A DNA stretch of 64,000 nt. Source: Actinopolyspora halophila DSM 43834. GTDB lineage: Bacteria; Actinomycetota; Actinomycetes; Mycobacteriales; Pseudonocardiaceae. The notes beneath the pieces are model-generated. The model was not told where the DNA came from, searched no databases, and saw only the letters and a list, made by a program, of their open reading frames with translations. This document shows, in pieces, positions 54,406-63,153 of this stretch (its first letter is position 1; each line of letters begins with the position of its first letter). Where the stretch lies: positions 1,405,276-1,469,275 of the forward strand of contig NZ_AQUI01000002.1 of assembly GCF_000371785.1 (NCBI RefSeq), given 5' to 3'. The translations under genes and the position numbers were made by a program.

Positions 54406-55506
54406 TCAGGCCACGTCGATGACCGCCCGTCCCCTTATCTCTCCGCGGTCCAGTGCCGCGAAGGCCTCCTCGGCCTCGTCCAGGGAGTAGTGCCTGCTCA
54501 CCGCGTCCTGCGGGCGCAGCAGCCCGCGGGCCACCAGGTCGAGCAGCACCGGCATGTCCCGGCGCGGTTTGGCTCCGTAGGAGCCCTTCACCCGGAGCTT
54601 GCGCCGGGCGATGGTCGCCAGGTTCAACTCGCCGACGGTCTCGGGCGGAGCGATTCCGACCACGACGACCTGGCCGCCCTCGACGACCGAGTCCCGTGCG
54701 ACCTCGAAGGTCGCCCGCGAGCCGAGCGCCTCGAAGGCGACGTCGACACCGCGCCCGCCGGTGAGCTCGCGGATCGCTGCGGGCGCGTCCGTCTCGCTCG
54801 AGTTCACGGTGCTGGTCGCGCCCAGCTGCCTGGCCGCTTCGAGCTTGTCCGCCCCGATGTCCACGGCGATGATCTCTCCCGCTCCGAAGACGCGGGCCAG
54901 CTGGATCAGCGCCGAACCGACACCACCCGCGGCGATCACGGCGACCGTGTCCCCGACCCGCACGTCAGCCGCGTGCCGCAGGGCGCCGTAGGCCGTCATC
55001 GTCGAACAGCCGACCGCGGCCACGTCCGAGAGCTCGACCCCGTCCGGAACCCGGTACACCGAGGTGGCCGGAGTGACCGTGCGCTGGGCGAGCCCGCCCA
55101 TCGAGTACATCCAGACCGGCTCGCCGCCGGGGCGGGACAACCTGCTCCGACCGTCGTAGAGCTGGCCCTTGGCCCTGTTGTAGGCGAAGAAGTCCAGGCA
55201 GATCTCCTCCTCGCCCGCCGCGCACCGGGCGCAACGCCCACACGGCATGATGAAGCTGGTGACCACGCGGTCTCCGGGGGAGAGCCCGCTCACCGCGCGC
55301 CCGACCTCGCCGACGGTTCCCGCGACCTCGTGACCGAGCACGGCCGGGGTGGGGAACGGCAGCTCGCCCTTGCGGACGTGCAGGTCCGAATGGCAGGCGC
55401 CGCAGGAGGCGACTTCGATGGTCACCTCGTCGTCGGCCGGAGCCGCGTGCTCGATGTCCTCCAAACGCAGTGGCTCGTTCACGGCGGTGTGTACGGCGGC
55501 GCGCAT
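54406..55506 (-). CDS. Zinc-dependent alcohol dehydrogenase (MDR family)
   Basis: A 366-residue medium-chain dehydrogenase/reductase. The catalytic zinc ligands are in VASCGACHSDLH and VLGHEVAGTVGEVG. The structural zinc has four Cys in MPCGRCARCAAGEEEIC. The NAD(P)-binding Rossmann motif is AAGGVGSALIQLARVFGAG, with an acidic residue at the end of strand 2 (VDIG) favouring NAD. Substrate is unknown. The ATG at 55506 follows GAGGAG and begins MRAAVHTAVNEPLRLED. It breaks the mycobacterial folC-ndk synteny and may have been inserted. Confidence 0.92.
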   Translation of the reverse strand: MRAAVHTAVNEPLRLEDIEHAAPADDEVTIEVASCGACHSDLHVRKGELPFPTPAVLGHEVAGTVGEVGRAVSGLSPGDRVVTSFIMPCGRCARCAAGEEEICLDFFAYNRAKGQLYDGRSRLSRPGGEPVWMYSMGGLAQRTVTPATSVYRVPDGVELSDVAAVGCSTMTAYGALRHAADVRVGDTVAVIAAGGVGSALIQLARVFGAGEIIAVDIGADKLEAARQLGATSTVNSSETDAPAAIRELTGGRGVDVAFEALGSRATFEVARDSVVEGGQVVVVGIAPPETVGELNLATIARRKLRVKGSYGAKPRRDMPVLLDLVARGLLRPQDAVSRHYSLDEAEEAFAALDRGEIRGRAVIDVA

Positions 55507-55739
55507 ACCTGAACTCCTCACCACTCGGGCGACAGACCAGTTGGTCGGTACATCATCGGGGAAGCTATCGCGACAGCCGCGTGTGGACCACCCCCGAGAG
55601 CGCGATCGATTCGGGCGGGACTCCGGGTGACTCGCCCCCTCGGCCGGGCAGGAATCCGTGACGAATACCCTTGACACGGGAGGAATCCCGGCGTTGTCGA
55701 CCGGGTCCGCAGCGACCCCGGACTTGTAGGAGAAACCCG

Positions 55740-56156
55740 TTGAGCGAGCGCACTCTCGTCCTCGTCAAACCCGATGGCGTCGAGCGAGGCCTGGTCGGTG
55801 AGGTGATCAGCCGGATCGAGCGCAAGGGGCTCAGGCTCGTCGCGCTGGAAATGCGCCACGTCGATCAGCAGCTCGCCGAGCAGCACTACGCCGAGCACGA
55901 CGGGAAGCCGTTCTTCAACTCGCTGCTGGAGTTCATCACCTCCGGTCCCGTGGTCGCCGCCGTCGTGGAAGGTCCGAAGGCCGTCGCGGCCTTCCGGCAG
56001 ATCGCCGGTGGAACGGACCCCGTCGAGAAGGCGGACGCGGGGAGTCTGCGCGGCGATTACGGCCTCGAAGTGCAGTACAACCTCGTGCACGGCTCCGACT
56101 CCGCCGAGTCGGCCGAACGCGAGCTCAAACTCTGGTTCCCGGATCTGCAGGCATGA
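55740..56156 (+). CDS. ndk: Nucleoside diphosphate kinase
   Basis: A 138-residue enzyme that moves gamma-phosphates between nucleoside di- and triphosphates. It starts [20 protein letters not shown]. The active-site histidine lies in [18 protein letters not shown], and the family segment RGDYGL precedes it. The start is TTG at 55740, with TAGGAGAAA at ideal spacing; the next in-frame Met is well inside the fold. It overlaps the GNAT gene by four bases (ATGA). Position and length match Rv2445c. Confidence 0.96.
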   Translation: MSERTLVLVKPDGVERGLVGEVISRIERKGLRLVALEMRHVDQQLAEQHYAEHDGKPFFNSLLEFITSGPVVAAVVEGPKAVAAFRQIAGGTDPVEKADAGSLRGDYGLEVQYNLVHGSDSAESAERELKLWFPDLQA

Positions 56157-56689
56157 GCGAAGAGGAATTCATCACCGGCCCCCACCGGGTCGATCAGCCG
56201 CACCCCGAGCTGCCCCAGGCATTGGCCGATCTGCTCGGCAGAGTGACCGTCGCGGGCGGTGCCACCGGGTTCACGGCGGACACCGAACTGGAAACGCTCA
56301 CGGTCACGGCTCAGGGCGTCGTCGACGACGCCTCCACGCGGCCGAAACGGCGGCACATCCTCACCGCGGGCAAGCAGCACACGCTCGCGGGAGCGGTGGT
56401 TCTGCGCATCGGTGAGTTCCCGGTGGAGCGGCACCGTGCCGACATCGAGTGGTTGCTGGTCGATCCGCAGGTTTCCGAACGCGGTATCGGCGCGCAGCTG
56501 TTGGACGCGGCCGAGTCACACGCCAGGGCTCTCGGGTTGACCCAGCTGACCCTGCGGACCCGCGCGGAAGCGGTCACGGAGGAGTTCTACTCCGAACGGG
56601 GCTGGACCGAACGGGGACGCTGGCCGCGTTCCCTGCGGGTGAGCGACGAGGAGTTCCGCGACGAGGTGTGGTTGACCCGCGACCTCTGA
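56153..56689 (+). CDS. GNAT family N-acetyltransferase
   Basis: A 178-residue protein. The GNAT core is in the second half: [28 protein letters not shown], then the acetyl-CoA loop [41 protein letters not shown] and a final strand. The first 70 residues are a poorly conserved extension. The substrate is unknown. It starts in the ndk stop, so it is coupled to ndk. Confidence 0.88.
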   Translation: MSEEEFITGPHRVDQPHPELPQALADLLGRVTVAGGATGFTADTELETLTVTAQGVVDDASTRPKRRHILTAGKQHTLAGAVVLRIGEFPVERHRADIEWLLVDPQVSERGIGAQLLDAAESHARALGLTQLTLRTRAEAVTEEFYSERGWTERGRWPRSLRVSDEEFRDEVWLTRDL

Positions 56690-56875
56690 GCACCAGGATC
56701 GAGTGCCGACGTGTGCGGGCGAGCATCGGGAAACCGGCTCGCGGACGGACCCGGGGCTCCTCCGGTCGAATGTCCCGGGGCCGTGCGCGGAGCCCGCGGT
56801 CAGCGGTGTGCCCTCCCGCGTGTTCGCCACGCGGGGTGGGTACACCGCTTTTTCCGTGTGGTCCGCTCGTTGCGC

Positions 56876-57208
56876 TTGGCACGCCGCGTTCAACCCGGAA
56901 CCGGTCGCCGACTTCGTCGACGCGGTGGTGCTCGGTGACCGCTACGAGGGAACCAGCACAGGGTTGTCGTTGCCCTCCACGCGGGTGGACGCCTTCAACG
57001 TCGATCTGGCGAACGAGCTCTCCCGCAGCGGTCGCCGTTCCGGTCTGACCTTCGCCCCCGAGGGGGCGGCGAACGGATCAGACGGGTCATCAACAAGACG
57101 GTTTCCGAAGAGGATCTCATCAGGATCGTGTCCACCGCGTTCTCCAGCGGCTGGCGGCAGGTCGAGCTGTGCTTCACGTGCGGGTTGCCGACGGAGACCG
57201 ACGAGTCG
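56876..57208 (+). pseudogene. Remnant of B12-binding radical SAM protein (TIGR03960 type)
   Basis: The fragment reads HAAFNPEPVADFVDAVVLGD and then at once RYEGTSTGLSLPSTRVDAFN and VDLANELSRSGRRSGLTFAP. In intact proteins these two parts are separated by the radical SAM core with its CxxxCxxC cluster, so that whole segment has been deleted. A one-base loss near 57065 then shifts frame, and the similarity continues as ERIRRVINKTVSEEDLIRIV, STAFSSGWRQVELCFTCGLP, TETDES before ending. The N-terminal B12-binding part and the C-terminus are also absent. Its usual partner, the DUF2344 gene, follows intact. Confidence 0.88.
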
Positions 57209-57284
57209 GGGTGCCCCCCCGCGGAGCGGGCAGCGCAGGTAGCTCCGCCCGAAGCAACTCGCGCGCCGCGGGAGCTTCCGCCGA

Positions 57285-58250
57285 GTGACCACCTACGACA
57301 AGTGGAGAACAGAAAACATCGGTGAGGCTGTATGGTGCGGGATGTCCCCGGTTGGTGTCTCGTCCGGGGTCGGCTTCGTCCTCGACAAGACCACGGAGGA
57401 TGCTCTGAGTCCGCAACACCAGCCTCACCCCGCGCTCTCCACGGGGCACAGGGTCCGTTTTCGGTACACGAAGCGTGGTCATCCGCGGTTCACCTCGCAT
57501 CGTGACTTGGCCAGGGTCTTCGAGCGCGCGTTACGACGTGTGGGGGTGCCCGTGGCTTACTCCGAGGGGTACGGCCCGTGCCCGAAGGTCTCCCGGGCCG
57601 GGGCCGCTCCGACGGGAGTGGCCAGCGAGGCGGAGTACGCCGAGGTTCAGCTCGCGCGAAACATCGCCGTGCCGACCTCGCACGAGGAGTTGCGCTCGAC
57701 ACTTCCCACCGGCATGGACGTGGCGGAGATCGTGCCTGCGGAGTCGGGTTCGCTGTCCGAACGCCTGGAAGCCAGTTCCTGGCGGGGCGGGATCGAGGGA
57801 GTCGGGCCGTTCGAGCTGGAGCGAGCGGTACGGCTGCTGCTGGCCTCCGAGACCGCGGAGGTCGAGCGGGTGACGAAGAAGGGCCGTCGTACCCTGGACG
57901 TCAGGGCGGCGTTGATTTCCGCCGAGGTGCGCGATTTCGCGGACCACGGTGCACACGAAGACACGGAGAGTGCTTATCACTCGGTCGATGCCCCTCGTGT
58001 GGACGATTGCCCGGATCGTGCACAACGATATGGGATACTTGTGATGGTCGTACGACACACTACGCCAGTCGTGCGACCCGACGACGTACTCAAGGCCCTT
58101 CGCGTCGTCGCCGACCTGCCCACACCGGGGGTTGCGCGAGCCACACGGTTGGCGCAGGGTCGGCTCGACGACGGAGGCGCGATCGCCGATCCGCTGGCCC
58201 CTGACAGGGCAGCGGCCGGAACCCGGCAAGTGGACACCACGTTCGGGTGA
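57285..58250 (+). CDS. DUF2344 family radical SAM-associated protein (TIGR03936)
   Basis: Up to 321 residues. The family domain starts near residue 50: RVRFRYTKRGHPRFTSHRDL, ARVFERALRRVGVPVAYSEG, then PKVSRAGAAPTGVASEAEYA, TKKGRRTLDVRAAL and TTPVVRPDDVLKALRVVADL. It ends ATRLAQGRLDDGGAIADPLA as in relatives. The gene normally follows a radical SAM gene, here destroyed, and precedes RNase E. Function is unknown; a link to tRNA or rRNA modification has been suggested by context only. The N-terminal 45 residues have no similarity, so the true start may be ATG 57342 or later. The frame itself appears undamaged. Confidence 0.8.
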   Translation: MTTYDKWRTENIGEAVWCGMSPVGVSSGVGFVLDKTTEDALSPQHQPHPALSTGHRVRFRYTKRGHPRFTSHRDLARVFERALRRVGVPVAYSEGYGPCPKVSRAGAAPTGVASEAEYAEVQLARNIAVPTSHEELRSTLPTGMDVAEIVPAESGSLSERLEASSWRGGIEGVGPFELERAVRLLLASETAEVERVTKKGRRTLDVRAALISAEVRDFADHGAHEDTESAYHSVDAPRVDDCPDRAQRYGILVMVVRHTTPVVRPDDVLKALRVVADLPTPGVARATRLAQGRLDDGGAIADPLAPDRAAAGTRQVDTTFG

Positions 58251-58380
58251 TGGGTTCGGCGGGGACGCCGTCGACCACCGTGCGATTTCCTGGGGTTTTG
58301 GCCAGGGGCGCAAGGGATCCAACAGAATTACCGCCACCGAGTGGCGGAGGGCAGAGAACGTATGCAGACCCCCGTGTGGC

Positions 58381-58399
58381 CGCGTCCGCGCCGGACGCG
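58381..58399 (+). promoter_or_regulatory. 5' UTR hairpin before rne
   Basis: CGCGTCCG pairs perfectly with CGGACGCG around CGC. It ends about ten bases before the AAGGAG ribosome binding site of rne. A structured leader could serve feedback control by RNase E, but this is only suggested by position. Confidence 0.4.
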
Positions 58400-58419
58400 C
58401 CCGGGGGCGAAGGAGCTGA

Positions 58420-61400
58420 ATGTTGAACAGGGATACGTCCGCTGGAGACTCCAGCGGACAATCGGTGACATCTCAGAGGGATGAGCGGGCGCAGGACGAA
58501 TCCGCCAACCGGACCTTTGAAGTGCCCGCCAAGCTGCGGGTGCACGCTTTGGCGAAGATGCTGGGGGCGACCAGCCGCGAGGTCATAGCCACTCTGGGAG
58601 AAATCGGCCAGTCCGTGCGCAGTGCGCAGTCGAACATCACGCGGGAGGTCGCTCTCGAAGTGGTGCGTTCGTTGCGCCCGGAGCGGCTCGATTCCGGGCA
58701 GGGGCGTGACGAAGGCGGTGCGGCCCCGGGCGAGTCGAGCCGGGCGAGTACGCGGAGCACGACCGCCGAGGCTTCCCGGACCGTCTCCGGGAACACGGAG
58801 AGTGAATCGACACAACAGACTGAGACTAGCGGGGAGACCGGTGGGCCGAGTGACTCGGACTCGTCGGAGACCCCCGGTACGGTGGGTGAGGAAATGGGCG
58901 CGCGCTCCGAAAAAGCGGAAAACAGGAGCGCGGAACGGGGGGACGGCGCACTGTCGCCCGCCTTCGCGGCTCCCCAGGCCATGTTCCTCGCGCCCGAGAG
59001 CCGGTGGGCCGCCGAGTCCGCGGACACGCCCGCGGAAGTTCCCGAGAGCACCGAGACGGCCGAGAGCGAGGAGGAGTCCGACTCCGCCGACACCGTCGAG
59101 GAGGGCGAGCAGTCCGAGGGGGCATCGGCCCGGCGCAGGCGGCGGCGTGGCCGCAGGGGCCGTGGCCGTGGCCGGGGCGGTGAGGGCGAGAGCGTCGAGT
59201 CCTCCGAAGGCACGCTGCCGAGTGATTCCGGGGAGTACTCCGGCTCCGGGGACGAGTCCGACGGCGGCGGCAAGGCCGCCCGCGAGGAAAAGAAGCCCAA
59301 GAAGGAAAAGAAGTCCAAGAAGGACAAGAAGGAGAAGTCGGCCGAGTCCGGTTCCTCCGCGCAGCAGGGTGGCCGCTCCGTCGGGGGAGACTCGGCCGAG
59401 TCCGCTCCCGAGAACGCCGAGCAACCCACGGGGCAGGACGAGGACGCGGAAACGGCTTCGGCCAGCAGGCGCAGGCGTCGCAGGCGTCGTAAGAGCTCCG
59501 GCGAGTCCGAGAGCGCCACCCGCGAGGACGACCCGCCGAACACCGTGGTGCATGTTCGCGAGAACAGTCCCGAGGGCGGACGTCAGGAGGCCGAGGACGA
59601 GGTGCGTGCGATCAAGGGATCGACGCGCCTGGAGGCCAAGCGGCAGCGACGCAGGGACGGCAGGGACGCGGGTCGTCGTCGGGCGCCGGTGCTGTCCGAG
59701 TCCGAATTCCTGGCCAGGCGCGAATCCGTCGAGCGCAAGATGGTCGTGCGGGAGAGCGAGGGGCAGACCCAGGTCGCGGTCCTCGAGGACGACATCCTGG
59801 CCGAGAACTTCGTGACCTCCTCCGGGAACGGCTCGTTGGTCGGCAACGTTTACCTCGGCAGGGTGCAGAACGTGCTTCCGAGCATGGAGGCGGCGTTCGT
59901 GGACATCGGCCGTGGTCGCAACGCGGTGCTCTACGCGGGTGAGGTCGACTGGGAGTCCGCCGGGCTGGCCGGGAAGTCCCGCAGGATCGAGCAGGCGCTC
60001 TCCACGGGCGACAGCGTGCTGGTTCAGGTGACCAAGGACCCGCTGGGGCACAAGGGCGCGCGATTGACCACCCAGGTCAGTCTGCCCGGCCGTTTCCTGG
60101 TTTACGTGCCGGGCGGCGGTGCCACGGGGATCAGTCGCAAGCTGCCGGACAGCGAGCGCAAACGCCTGAAGGAGATCCTGAAGCGGATCGTTCCCGACGA
60201 GTCCGGGGTGATCATCCGCACGGCTTCCGAGGGGACGAGCGAGGAGGCCATCGACCGCGACGTGCGGCGGCTGCAGGCGCAGTGGGAGGACATCAAGGAG
60301 AAGTCCGCGGCCTCGAGCACGCAGGCCCCGCAGCTGCTCTACGCGGAACCGGACCTGCTGGTCAAGGTTGTCCGCGATCTGTTCACCGAGGACTTCTCCT
60401 CGTTGACGGTGCAGGGCAACCAGGCGTGGGAGACGATCGAGTCCTACGTGCAGCACGTGGCTCCCGACCTGCTGGGGCGGTTGAACAAGCACGTGGGCAA
60501 CAAGGACGTCTTCACCGAGTACCGGGTGGACGAGCAGATCGCCAAGGCCCTCGACCGCAAGGTCTGGTTGCCTTCCGGGGGTTACCTGGTGATCGACCGC
60601 ACCGAGGCCATGACCGTCATCGACGTGAACACGGGCAAGTTCACCGGATCCGGGGGCAACCTGGAGGAGACGGTCACGCGGAACAACCTGGAGGCGGCCG
60701 AGGAAGTGGTCCGCCAGCTGCGGCTGCGCGACATCGGCGGAATCGTGGTCATCGACTTCATCGACATGGTTCTGGAGTCGAACCGTGATCTCGTGCTGCG
60801 CAGGCTCACCGAGTGCCTGGGCCGGGACCGGACGCGGCACCAGGTCGCGGAGGTCACCTCGCTGGGGCTGGTGCAGATGACCCGAAAGCGGGTCGGAACG
60901 GGGCTGTTGGAGGCCTACAGCAGCACCTGCGAACACTGCCGTGGCCGTGGTGTGCTGGTTTCCAGCGAACCGATCGACCACAGTCAGCACGGTGGTTCCG
61001 GGGGGTCGCGGAAGAACAAGCAGCGCGGCAAGGCGCAGTCGTCCGAGACATCGGGACGTCAGTCCGAGTCCTCCGCCCCCGAGGATACCTCTCGGGATCG
61101 CGGCGACGCCGCTACGGAGGAAAAGCCCTCCGAGACCGGGGGGACCGGTAAGGAGGAGCCCGCCGCGACCACGGGCAAGCGTTCCGAGTGGAAGCGCAAG
61201 ACCGTCCGCTCCTCCGGGGAGGCGGAGGCAGCCGCCACGGAGAACGGGCGGGAGAGCACCACCGCCGAACCGGTCACCGAGTCGAGCTCCAACGGTTCCG
61301 CGTCGGCCAAGTCCGGCTCCGCCAAGTCCGGCTCCGCGAAATCCGGTTCCGCCAAGTCCGGCTCCGCGAAGTCGGGGTCCGCCAAGTCGGGCTCCGCGAA

Positions 61401-61794
61401 ATCCGGCTCCGCCAAGTCGGGGGCAGCGAAATCCGGTTCCACCGAATCCGCTCCAGCCGGGGCTGCTCCAGCCGAATCCGCTCCAGCCGGGGCTGATTCC
61501 GGGGAACAGCTGAACGGGCAGCGGCAGTCCGGGGACGAAGCCGCCGAGACCGCGGAGGCTTCCACGGAGGAGTCGGGACGGAGCAGGCGCAAGGTCAGCA
61601 GGCCGACGGGCAGTACCGGCTCGACCGCTCAGCCCGTCGTCGTGAACCCTGCCCCGAGTTCTTCCGATGCCTCTTCGCGGGAAACGAGTACGGAGCCGGA
61701 GTCCTCCTCCGTCTCGGCGGGACCCGCGCGTCGTTCGAGGCGCCGCGCGGCGGGACGCGCCGCGGGGCCGCCGGTGGAGCCCTCCGAGGAGTGA
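58420..61794 (+). CDS. rne: Ribonuclease E/G family endoribonuclease
   Basis: A 1,124-residue enzyme for mRNA decay and rRNA processing. Residues 31-87 (AKLRVHALAKMLGATSREVI) form an IF2-N-like domain. A long acidic linker carries RRRRRGRRGRGRGRG and KKPKKEKKSKKDKKEK clusters that may bind RNA. The S1 domain starts near 470 (GSLVGNVYLGRVQNVLPSME). The DNase I-like catalytic region holds MTVIDVNTGKFTG (about 732) and IVVIDFIDM (about 776) with the metal-binding aspartates. The zinc-link is CEHC near 837. The tail is low complexity with nine SAKSG-type units. The ATG at 58420 follows AAGGAG. Confidence 0.95.
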   Translation: MLNRDTSAGDSSGQSVTSQRDERAQDESANRTFEVPAKLRVHALAKMLGATSREVIATLGEIGQSVRSAQSNITREVALEVVRSLRPERLDSGQGRDEGGAAPGESSRASTRSTTAEASRTVSGNTESESTQQTETSGETGGPSDSDSSETPGTVGEEMGARSEKAENRSAERGDGALSPAFAAPQAMFLAPESRWAAESADTPAEVPESTETAESEEESDSADTVEEGEQSEGASARRRRRRGRRGRGRGRGGEGESVESSEGTLPSDSGEYSGSGDESDGGGKAAREEKKPKKEKKSKKDKKEKSAESGSSAQQGGRSVGGDSAESAPENAEQPTGQDEDAETASASRRRRRRRRKSSGESESATREDDPPNTVVHVRENSPEGGRQEAEDEVRAIKGSTRLEAKRQRRRDGRDAGRRRAPVLSESEFLARRESVERKMVVRESEGQTQVAVLEDDILAENFVTSSGNGSLVGNVYLGRVQNVLPSMEAAFVDIGRGRNAVLYAGEVDWESAGLAGKSRRIEQALSTGDSVLVQVTKDPLGHKGARLTTQVSLPGRFLVYVPGGGATGISRKLPDSERKRLKEILKRIVPDESGVIIRTASEGTSEEAIDRDVRRLQAQWEDIKEKSAASSTQAPQLLYAEPDLLVKVVRDLFTEDFSSLTVQGNQAWETIESYVQHVAPDLLGRLNKHVGNKDVFTEYRVDEQIAKALDRKVWLPSGGYLVIDRTEAMTVIDVNTGKFTGSGGNLEETVTRNNLEAAEEVVRQLRLRDIGGIVVIDFIDMVLESNRDLVLRRLTECLGRDRTRHQVAEVTSLGLVQMTRKRVGTGLLEAYSSTCEHCRGRGVLVSSEPIDHSQHGGSGGSRKNKQRGKAQSSETSGRQSESSAPEDTSRDRGDAATEEKPSETGGTGKEEPAATTGKRSEWKRKTVRSSGEAEAAATENGRESTTAEPVTESSSNGSASAKSGSAKSGSAKSGSAKSGSAKSGSAKSGSAKSGSAKSGAAKSGSTESAPAGAAPAESAPAGADSGEQLNGQRQSGDEAAETAEASTEESGRSRRKVSRPTGSTGSTAQPVVVNPAPSSSDASSRETSTEPESSSVSAGPARRSRRRAAGRAAGPPVEPSEE
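61303..61437 (+). repeat. 15-base tandem repeat in rne
   Basis: Nine units of 15 bases encode SAKSG eight times and AAKSG once. Units differ at synonymous positions, e.g. AAGTCC, AAATCC and AAGTCG. The period keeps the frame, so copy number could vary without breaking the protein. STESAPAG-type repeats follow. Confidence 0.92.
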
Positions 61795-61803
61795 TCTCCG
61801 CGC

Positions 61804-61838
61804 GGCCGGGACCCGACGCTTTCGTCGTGGTCCCGGCC
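61804..61838 (+). terminator. Terminator after rne
   Basis: GGCCGGGACC at 61804-61813 pairs with GGTCCCGGCC at 61829-61838. Inside it CGACG/CGTCG closes a CTTT loop, giving 15 pairs with one unpaired T. It starts nine bases beyond the stop codon. Confidence 0.88.
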
Positions 61839-62330
61839 CGCCGCTCGGTTCCGGCGTCTTCACCGCGCCTTCGTCCTGTCACGTCGACCGGTTCGCGCTA
61901 CTCGCGGACGGATCGTGTCGCGGAACCGAATGACGTGTTCCGAGATCGGCGCCGATCCCGCAGTTTTTGTGAAAGTGGTTCAATAAACGCATTCTTTCGC
62001 CGAGCGTTTCCCCGGTCTGTCTCGGGTTTTTCATCCGAATTGTCGGCGGAGGCACGACCGTGTCGTCCCTGTCGCGGGAACGGCACGGTTTTTGTTCTCT
62101 CCGGGGATGTCGTGGTGCTTTGTGTCGCCCCGGAGGGGTGGATGCACAGCGTGTCGGATCTGTTCCGACGAAGTGTCGAGCTCGTGTCGCTCACGTCGGA
62201 CAACGGTGTTCCCGCGGGGGAGGTTCGCGCACGTGCGTACTGCTTCGAAGTAGCTCATAGTGACTAATTTCACAAAATTCCTTCGTGTTTGGTGTCACGG
62301 TATGGCGTTCAGTGTGACTTGCGTCTAGAG

Positions 62331-62350
62331 TTACTCCTCGGTAAGAGTAA
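62331..62350 (+). promoter_or_regulatory. Operator-like dyad upstream of DUF6230 gene
   Basis: TTACTC at 62331-62336 is the complement of GAGTAA at 62345-62350. The nested TTAC-N6-GTAA (62331-62344) is a second dyad of a form used by TetR-type repressors. It lies 84 bases before the start codon in an AT-richer stretch suited to a promoter. Confidence 0.45.
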
Positions 62351-62433
62351 TGGATATCACTCAGTGTGTTTCTTCTCCCACTGATCGAGTGAGTGCCGTG
62401 CGTGCTCAAGTTCCCGGACCACCGAGGTGACCC

Positions 62434-63063
62434 ATGGCCACGAGGCGAAGGGCCGACGCCGAAAACGACAACGCAGCCAATGGACGTACCCGCTGGAAGG
62501 TTTTCACGCTCGTATTCGTAGTGGGTTTTTCCGGAGTGGCGCTGATGCTCACGGGCCTTTCCAAAGGCGCCGTAGCAGCCTCCTTCGCCGTCTCCGGTAC
62601 GAGCTACAAGGCTTCGGCGGACAAACTCACCGCGGACGGCGTGGTGCAGTTCGGTTCCGTAGACCGAAGCGCAGACGAAGCGCACCCGGTGCTGGTCAAC
62701 GGTTTCAAGCACGCGAAGCTGACCAATTTCTGTCAGTCCATCCGTGTTCCGGACCTGCCCGGTGTCGGGGACGCGACCGTCCGCATCGAGGCCGCGGACG
62801 GAATGACCGCCGACAACCTCGTCCTCGGCGTCGAACAGGTCCAGGGCGACCTGACCCTCAACAACGTCGAGATCGGCAGGGACGCCTCCAAGCTGGAGAC
62901 GGGCCCGGAGGGAGTTCAGGGCACTCCGGGCGGCTTCGGTATCCAGGCCAGCGGCGCCACGATCGACGACCTGAAGCAGCAGGCGTGGTCCACGACGGCC
63001 TCCACGCTCAATCTCAACGACGTGAACATTTCCGTGGTGTCGGGGAACAAGCCCTGCTACTGA
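62434..63063 (+). CDS. DUF6230 family exported or membrane-anchored protein
   Basis: A 209-residue protein. A polar N-terminus of about 20 residues (MATRRRADAENDNAANGRTR) precedes one hydrophobic helix (WKVFTLVFVVGFSGVALMLT), then a soluble domain with SFAVSGTSYKASADKLTADG, QFGSVDRSADEAHPVLVNGF and KHAKLTNFCQSIRVPDLPGV. Two cysteines (in NFCQS and the C-terminal KPCY) could pair outside the cell. The family is found in actinomycetes together with DUF6114 and is of unknown function. The ATG at 62434 follows CGAGGTGA. It is the first gene of a three-gene run. Confidence 0.85.
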   Translation: MATRRRADAENDNAANGRTRWKVFTLVFVVGFSGVALMLTGLSKGAVAASFAVSGTSYKASADKLTADGVVQFGSVDRSADEAHPVLVNGFKHAKLTNFCQSIRVPDLPGVGDATVRIEAADGMTADNLVLGVEQVQGDLTLNNVEIGRDASKLETGPEGVQGTPGGFGIQASGATIDDLKQQAWSTTASTLNLNDVNISVVSGNKPCY

Positions 63064-63153
63064 CGCGGACGAGTCGCCCCGATCATCCGCTCGACCCGTC
63101 CGCTTGACGACCCGACCCGCACGCCGTGAGGAACGGCCCGAGGAGGGGCACCC

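Larger units (their letters stand above)
61795..62433. other. Intergenic region between rne and the DUF6230 operon
   Basis: There is no supportable gene in these 639 bases. It holds the rne terminator (61804-61838), then sequence that grows AT-richer from about 61940, a long T-rich stretch near 62250-62300 and an operator-like dyad at 62331-62350. rplU and rpmA, which commonly follow rne, are not here. Confidence 0.55.

Noticed and set aside
58090-61863. Open frame of 1,257 codons antisense to rne
   Set aside because: Gly/Leu/Arg-rich shadow of the Ser/Glu-rich rne coding strand, with no motif or plausible start.
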